A stretch of DNA of 64,000 nt from Siphonodentalium dalli (Eukaryota; Mollusca; Scaphopoda; Gadilida; Siphonodentaliidae). This document shows positions 60,836 through 64,000 of this stretch, one piece after another (position 1 is the first letter of the stretch; each line of letters starts with the position of its first letter). The stretch is from contig CP136061.1 of NCBI GenBank assembly GCA_032622095.1, positions 44,399,797 through 44,463,796 on the forward strand, read 5' to 3'. A program made the translations under genes and the position numbers. The notes beneath the pieces are model-generated. The model saw nothing but the letters and a program-made list of their open reading frames with translations, was not told the origin of the DNA and did not search any database.

Positions 60836-61420
60836 CAGTACACGTATACGTATAGCTGCAGTACACCAGCTGACTGTGCAGGATGAATAGTAATTGAGTT
60901 GTTGCTACAGTGCACGCGACTTTGCAGTCTGCAATTTGCAGGTCGCGATGACAAGGATGTAAGTTGTTTACAACATCGTGGTATCAAAGCGTGAAGGCCA
61001 CGCATATAACATGACAGTTAGGTTTAGATTCCAGTAACGTCGTCAATCACATTTTACGCACAGGAATGCTTTGCGCGAAGGAATATGTCGTATAGTAATA
61101 GTAAAGCGCCTATATATTGTTGTGTACTAAACAAGGTCCGCACAAAATGTATTGTTCATTATGATTCGTTGGTCGACAGAAATATATCAAACGTATCATT
61201 TAATAGTCACTCATTGTATAACCCATACCAGGCGCGACCGGCAGCCTTACAAAGTTCTAGTTTTCCGGAACGTGTCGATGGGTCCCCGTTGTGAGAATGT
61301 CCAACTTAGAATTACAAACTCCACATCCCCCTTGAAAAATGGTTGGAAATTTCCAAATGATGGCCACTTCAGCAGTCTCAACGTTTGGAATATATTCGAA
61401 TGTTGGTCACCAAAAATGTT

Positions 61421-61715
61421 CCAACTGTTAAAACCGGCTCATTGACCGCATTGTGATAGTTACAGTTATGCCCTGTGCCAATGCATTCTCTTATATATGC
61501 GAGTCGACCATAGGTCGCCTCGCATATATAAGAGAATGCATTGGCCTAAAAAAATAAAAATTTAACACTTTTTACCATTTTTTCTTACATTCTTTAACAA
61601 TTTTATAATTTTTAATGTGTTAAGCCAATGCATTCTCTTATATATGCGAGGCGACCTATGGTCGACTAGCATATATAAGAGAATGCATTGGCACAGGGCC
61701 CTTCTGTTCGGGGAG
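61421..61715 (-). mobile_element. MITE with paired hairpin module (CCCTTTACCCAACA family), truncated, inverted
   Basis: Its left flank (CGGCTCATTGACCGCATTGT) and right flank (GGGCCCTTCTGTT) are the complements of the interior flanks of 49060-49451. Two hairpins (about 61472-61547 and 61619-61698) surround an AT-rich spacer with the reverse-complement TTCTTACATTCTTTAAC. Terminal TTAA ends are missing. Confidence 0.7.
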
Positions 61716-61930
61716 CAGTTCGGATTAAAATCAGACTCAAACGGCACCGGCGTTACTGAGTCTGAAGAAATTGCCTGTCACCTTATACGGTCGCTATAAG
61801 GAAATTCTGCAAGCAATCAATTCAGTATGACGTCAGAGCTCACAAATTGTTTTACGATCTACGGTCGGTTTCGTTTTTAACCGCTGTTTAAAACTGGTGT
61901 AAATTTTGAAATCTTCACATACGATTTAAA

Positions 61931-62388
61931 TGTGACCCGCCATATCAAATCAGTCGTAAGTCGGGATTTTTTTTACCCAGTGCCAATGCATTCTTTTAGA
62001 TATGCGAGTCGACCATAGGTCGCCTCGCATACATAAGAGAATGCATTAGCCTAACAATTTTTTAGCATTTTTTAAAAATAAATGTTTCTTACAATTTTTA
62101 GGACATAAAATAAAAAACATCCATTACCCTGCAGGGAGCCCCACACATACATAGAAGCATATAGAAGAGTGTCGTCTGCTCATGTTTGTCTGGGGCTCTG
62201 TATGGGTGAAATTATAAAATTTTTAAAGAATACAAGAACAAATTATTAAAATTGTAAAAAATTGTTAGGCCAATGCATTCTCTTATATATGCGAGGCGAC
62301 CTATGGTCGACGCGCATATATAAGAGAATGCATTGGCACAGGGTAAAAAAATGTCGACTTACGACTGGATTTGATATGTCGGGTCACA
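61931..62388. mobile_element. MITE with paired hairpin module and a third type of terminal repeat (TGTGACCCG)
   Basis: The termini TGTGACCCGCCATATCAAAT and ATTTGATATGTCGGGTCACA pair, and the pairing continues through CAGTCGTAAGTCG and its complement. Inside are the same hairpins as in the piggyBac-like elements (about 61978-62054 and 62268-62342), an AT-rich spacer, and an extra stretch at about 62130-62213 ending GGGGCTCTGTATGGG. The target duplication is unclear. Confidence 0.8.
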
Positions 62389-62460
62389 AATGTTTAATTA
62401 GTTGTCATAATCTCTAATTTTGTGAACAATGTTTGAAACTATCAATTTAACAGAAAATGA

Positions 62461-63150
62461 ATTACGCTATTTTTTAGCTTGCCATACGGTCATAGACAAG
62501 CCTTAGAAATATTTTTGTTCAATCTCCATGCGATGTTGTTATATGCCCGTCCACCCACGGGTTTTCTTGCGGAGATTACAAACGTTCTTAAAAAATATGA
62601 CCTATATGATCACCTCTTACACTTTGCAACTACAGGGTCTTTTCCGACTATATCAATGTGGAAAATTACTATAAAGGAACGCCTCACTGCTCACTATTGT
62701 CGTGAAACTAGTTATTATGCACAAGGGGATATGCTATTCTTCTTTAAGGTCAAGCCTGATCCAATTTCCATTTGGAAACTCTGGGTTACATGTCGAGACG
62801 AACCAGCCTTTTTCGCCAACTGTGTTATCATGGCACGCACTCTGAACAGAACGACATATGATAATGCTTCTGTATGTTATCATTGCAAACTAAATTATTC
62901 GAATCAATTGTTCCATATGTATAGTAAATGCTCGTCTGAATTCGCTTTGATAACGCGGAACACATTCTGGTACTCCATAATTGATCGATTTGGAATACAT
63001 GCGTTCAACTTCTTGGAAGCAATGTCAGAGGAAACCCTCTTAGCCTATTTCTTCGGTGGATGCATCAGCGCAGAAATTCACCTCATCTGCGACGAGAAGC
63101 AGCTATTCGGACAATGCGTCCGCTTCATTTGCGAATTATGCGCGGTCTGA
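62461..63150 (+). pseudogene. LINE ORF2 C-terminal fragment (about 230 residues)
   Basis: It is open from 62461 to the TGA at 63148. It begins in mid-protein (LPYGHRQALEIFLFNLHAML), contains DPISIWKLWVTCRDE and the C-x2-C-x9-H-x4-C cluster (CYHC ... H ... C), then FWYSIIDRFGIHAFNFLEAM. It is homologous by eye to the minus-strand fragment at 48532-48987. The region after the reverse transcriptase in non-LTR retrotransposons often has this form. The upstream stop TGA at 62458 marks the break, so this is a 5'-truncated remnant. Possible 3' ends are the AATAAA near 63203 or GGAATAAACATCTCTCTC near 63390. Confidence 0.72.
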
Positions 63151-63419
63151 GCAATACATGGATGTCTTAACATCTTGTCTTGCAGTAATTATTTCAGCAA
63201 TAAATTTATAATTATTATTATGTGAACTATTCGGTCTTTGATATGGTGACTCTAAAGTCATCCGACCTCCTGGTGTCTCATTTGGTATTTGAGGAATTAA
63301 GTCATGTTAAATTATATTGTGTATATATGTCAACAGTTTATTTGTGTATGTATATATTGTATCATATTGTCTCCATGTTTGGAGGAATAAACATCTCTCT
63401 CTCTTACTGATTGGATGAT

Positions 63420-63800
63420 GTTGTGATTGGCTGACACTGACGTAATGCTTGATGGTGGTAATGGACACTCACCTAATTTCTTCAAACTCAGTAACGCGCA
63501 GCCGTTTGATTTTAATCAGAACTGATCGGGGGTTGAGACACACAACACCCTTTATCGCCACGTCGCTGCCTGCTGTTGTGCTTCATGAGGTTATCGATAT
63601 GATTAATTTTAGTTCAGCTAATGTATGCTGTGCATGTGACTTCTTCCGACCCTTGTAAAGCAAATTGTAATAGTCCTTCCATATTCCTAAGTGCGAAACA
63701 GGACTACATTATATAGCGAACGACAGACTTCGCATGTCAAGCATCAAGGTGCTACAACATCTCATATATGTGGAGGCGATATCTGTCCAAGGAAGGTTTC
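63420..63800. other. No recognised gene
   Basis: I see no conserved coding sequence or repeat between the LINE tail and the MITE at the window's end. Confidence 0.4.
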
Positions 63801-63803
63801 CAC

Positions 63804-64000
63804 CAAGCCTTGAAATAGTGTGTCTGTCATTTGCAGAATGAGGTCCCCAGAGGGTGAATCACCAAATTCACCCTCTGTGAACCTCATTCTGCTGAGGTGT
63901 AAGCAGAATGAGGTCCCCAGAGTGTGAATTTGGTGATGCTAGCCCGCTATGCGGGGTATCATCACTAAATTCACCCTCTGGGGACCTCATTCTGCAAATG
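63804..64000. mobile_element. hAT-like double-palindrome MITE, copy C (runs off the window)
   Basis: It starts CAAGCCTTGAAATAGTGTGT as in copies A and B, and contains both internal hairpins with GCAGAATGAGGT ends; the first hairpin has lost its CCCCGCATAGCGGG loop. The right terminus and target duplication lie beyond 64000. Confidence 0.85.

Larger units (their letters stand above)
57908..61110 (+). repeat. Segmentally repeated block, five diverged units of up to about 800 bp
   Basis: Units start near 57908, 58685, 59505 and 60056, and a fifth part lies at 60836-61110. Each holds GGATTCGCCGTGATTTATGG, CGTATAGCTGGAGTAC, TTTCAGGTCGCGATG, GTAAGTTGTTTACAAC and GGAATATGTCGTATA, mostly followed by a trinucleotide tract. 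Units 1 and 2 also contain the LINE-like tail seen in the Pim intron at 4337-4456. Unit 4 is interrupted at about 60138-60835. Confidence 0.8.

Overview
The window looks like a piece of an animal nuclear genome. It is AT-rich, has long introns with GT-AG borders, and is dominated by short palindromic transposon remnants, satellites and 5'-truncated LINE pieces. The repeat style would suit a marine invertebrate, perhaps a mollusc, but I cannot place the organism from sequence alone. Nothing here is bacterial: no operons, no dense coding, no rRNA or tRNA that I could recognise.

Positions 1-10811 hold the only host gene I can support, the 3' part of a Pim-family serine/threonine kinase on the + strand. 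Four coding exons (241-288, 4599-4962, 8505-8681, 9935-10110) join in frame to 254 residues plus a TGA stop. They carry the catalytic lysine, alpha-C glutamate, ERPEP hinge, HRD, DFG and PPEW motifs. The first exon or exons, with the start codon and glycine loop, lie upstream of the window. A polyadenylation signal sits at 10806-10811. The introns carry foldback elements and a LINE-like 3' tail.

From 10811 to 64000 I recognise no further host gene. The landscape is: foldback elements (9-15 kb); a GTTGGAAATTTCC-rich repeat zone (13.2-16.7 kb); a cluster of TTAA-flanked, piggyBac-like MITEs and a second TTAA-flanked repeat (16.7-23.7 kb), together with one hAT-like MITE and 84-bp and 52-bp tandem repeats; a 451-bp inverted-terminal-repeat element present three times in a 1353-bp tandem (24.4-27.5 kb); a minisatellite of about 84 copies of a 25-bp unit (28.8-30.9 kb); a quieter stretch (31-37 kb); a large composite of nested inverted repeats (37.6-46.1 kb); further copies of the same MITE families and a minus-strand LINE fragment (46.6-52 kb); a quiet stretch (52-56.5 kb); and a segmentally repeated block with trinucleotide arrays, more MITEs and another LINE fragment (57.9-64 kb).

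The most notable non-genic signal is a roughly 70-bp near-perfect hairpin that occurs in pairs inside MITEs whose terminal repeats differ from each other. It suggests an internal hairpin module shared between transposon families. The second is the 8.5-kb nested inverted-repeat composite. All repeat statements come from reading the sequence by eye; family names rest on termini and target-site duplications only.
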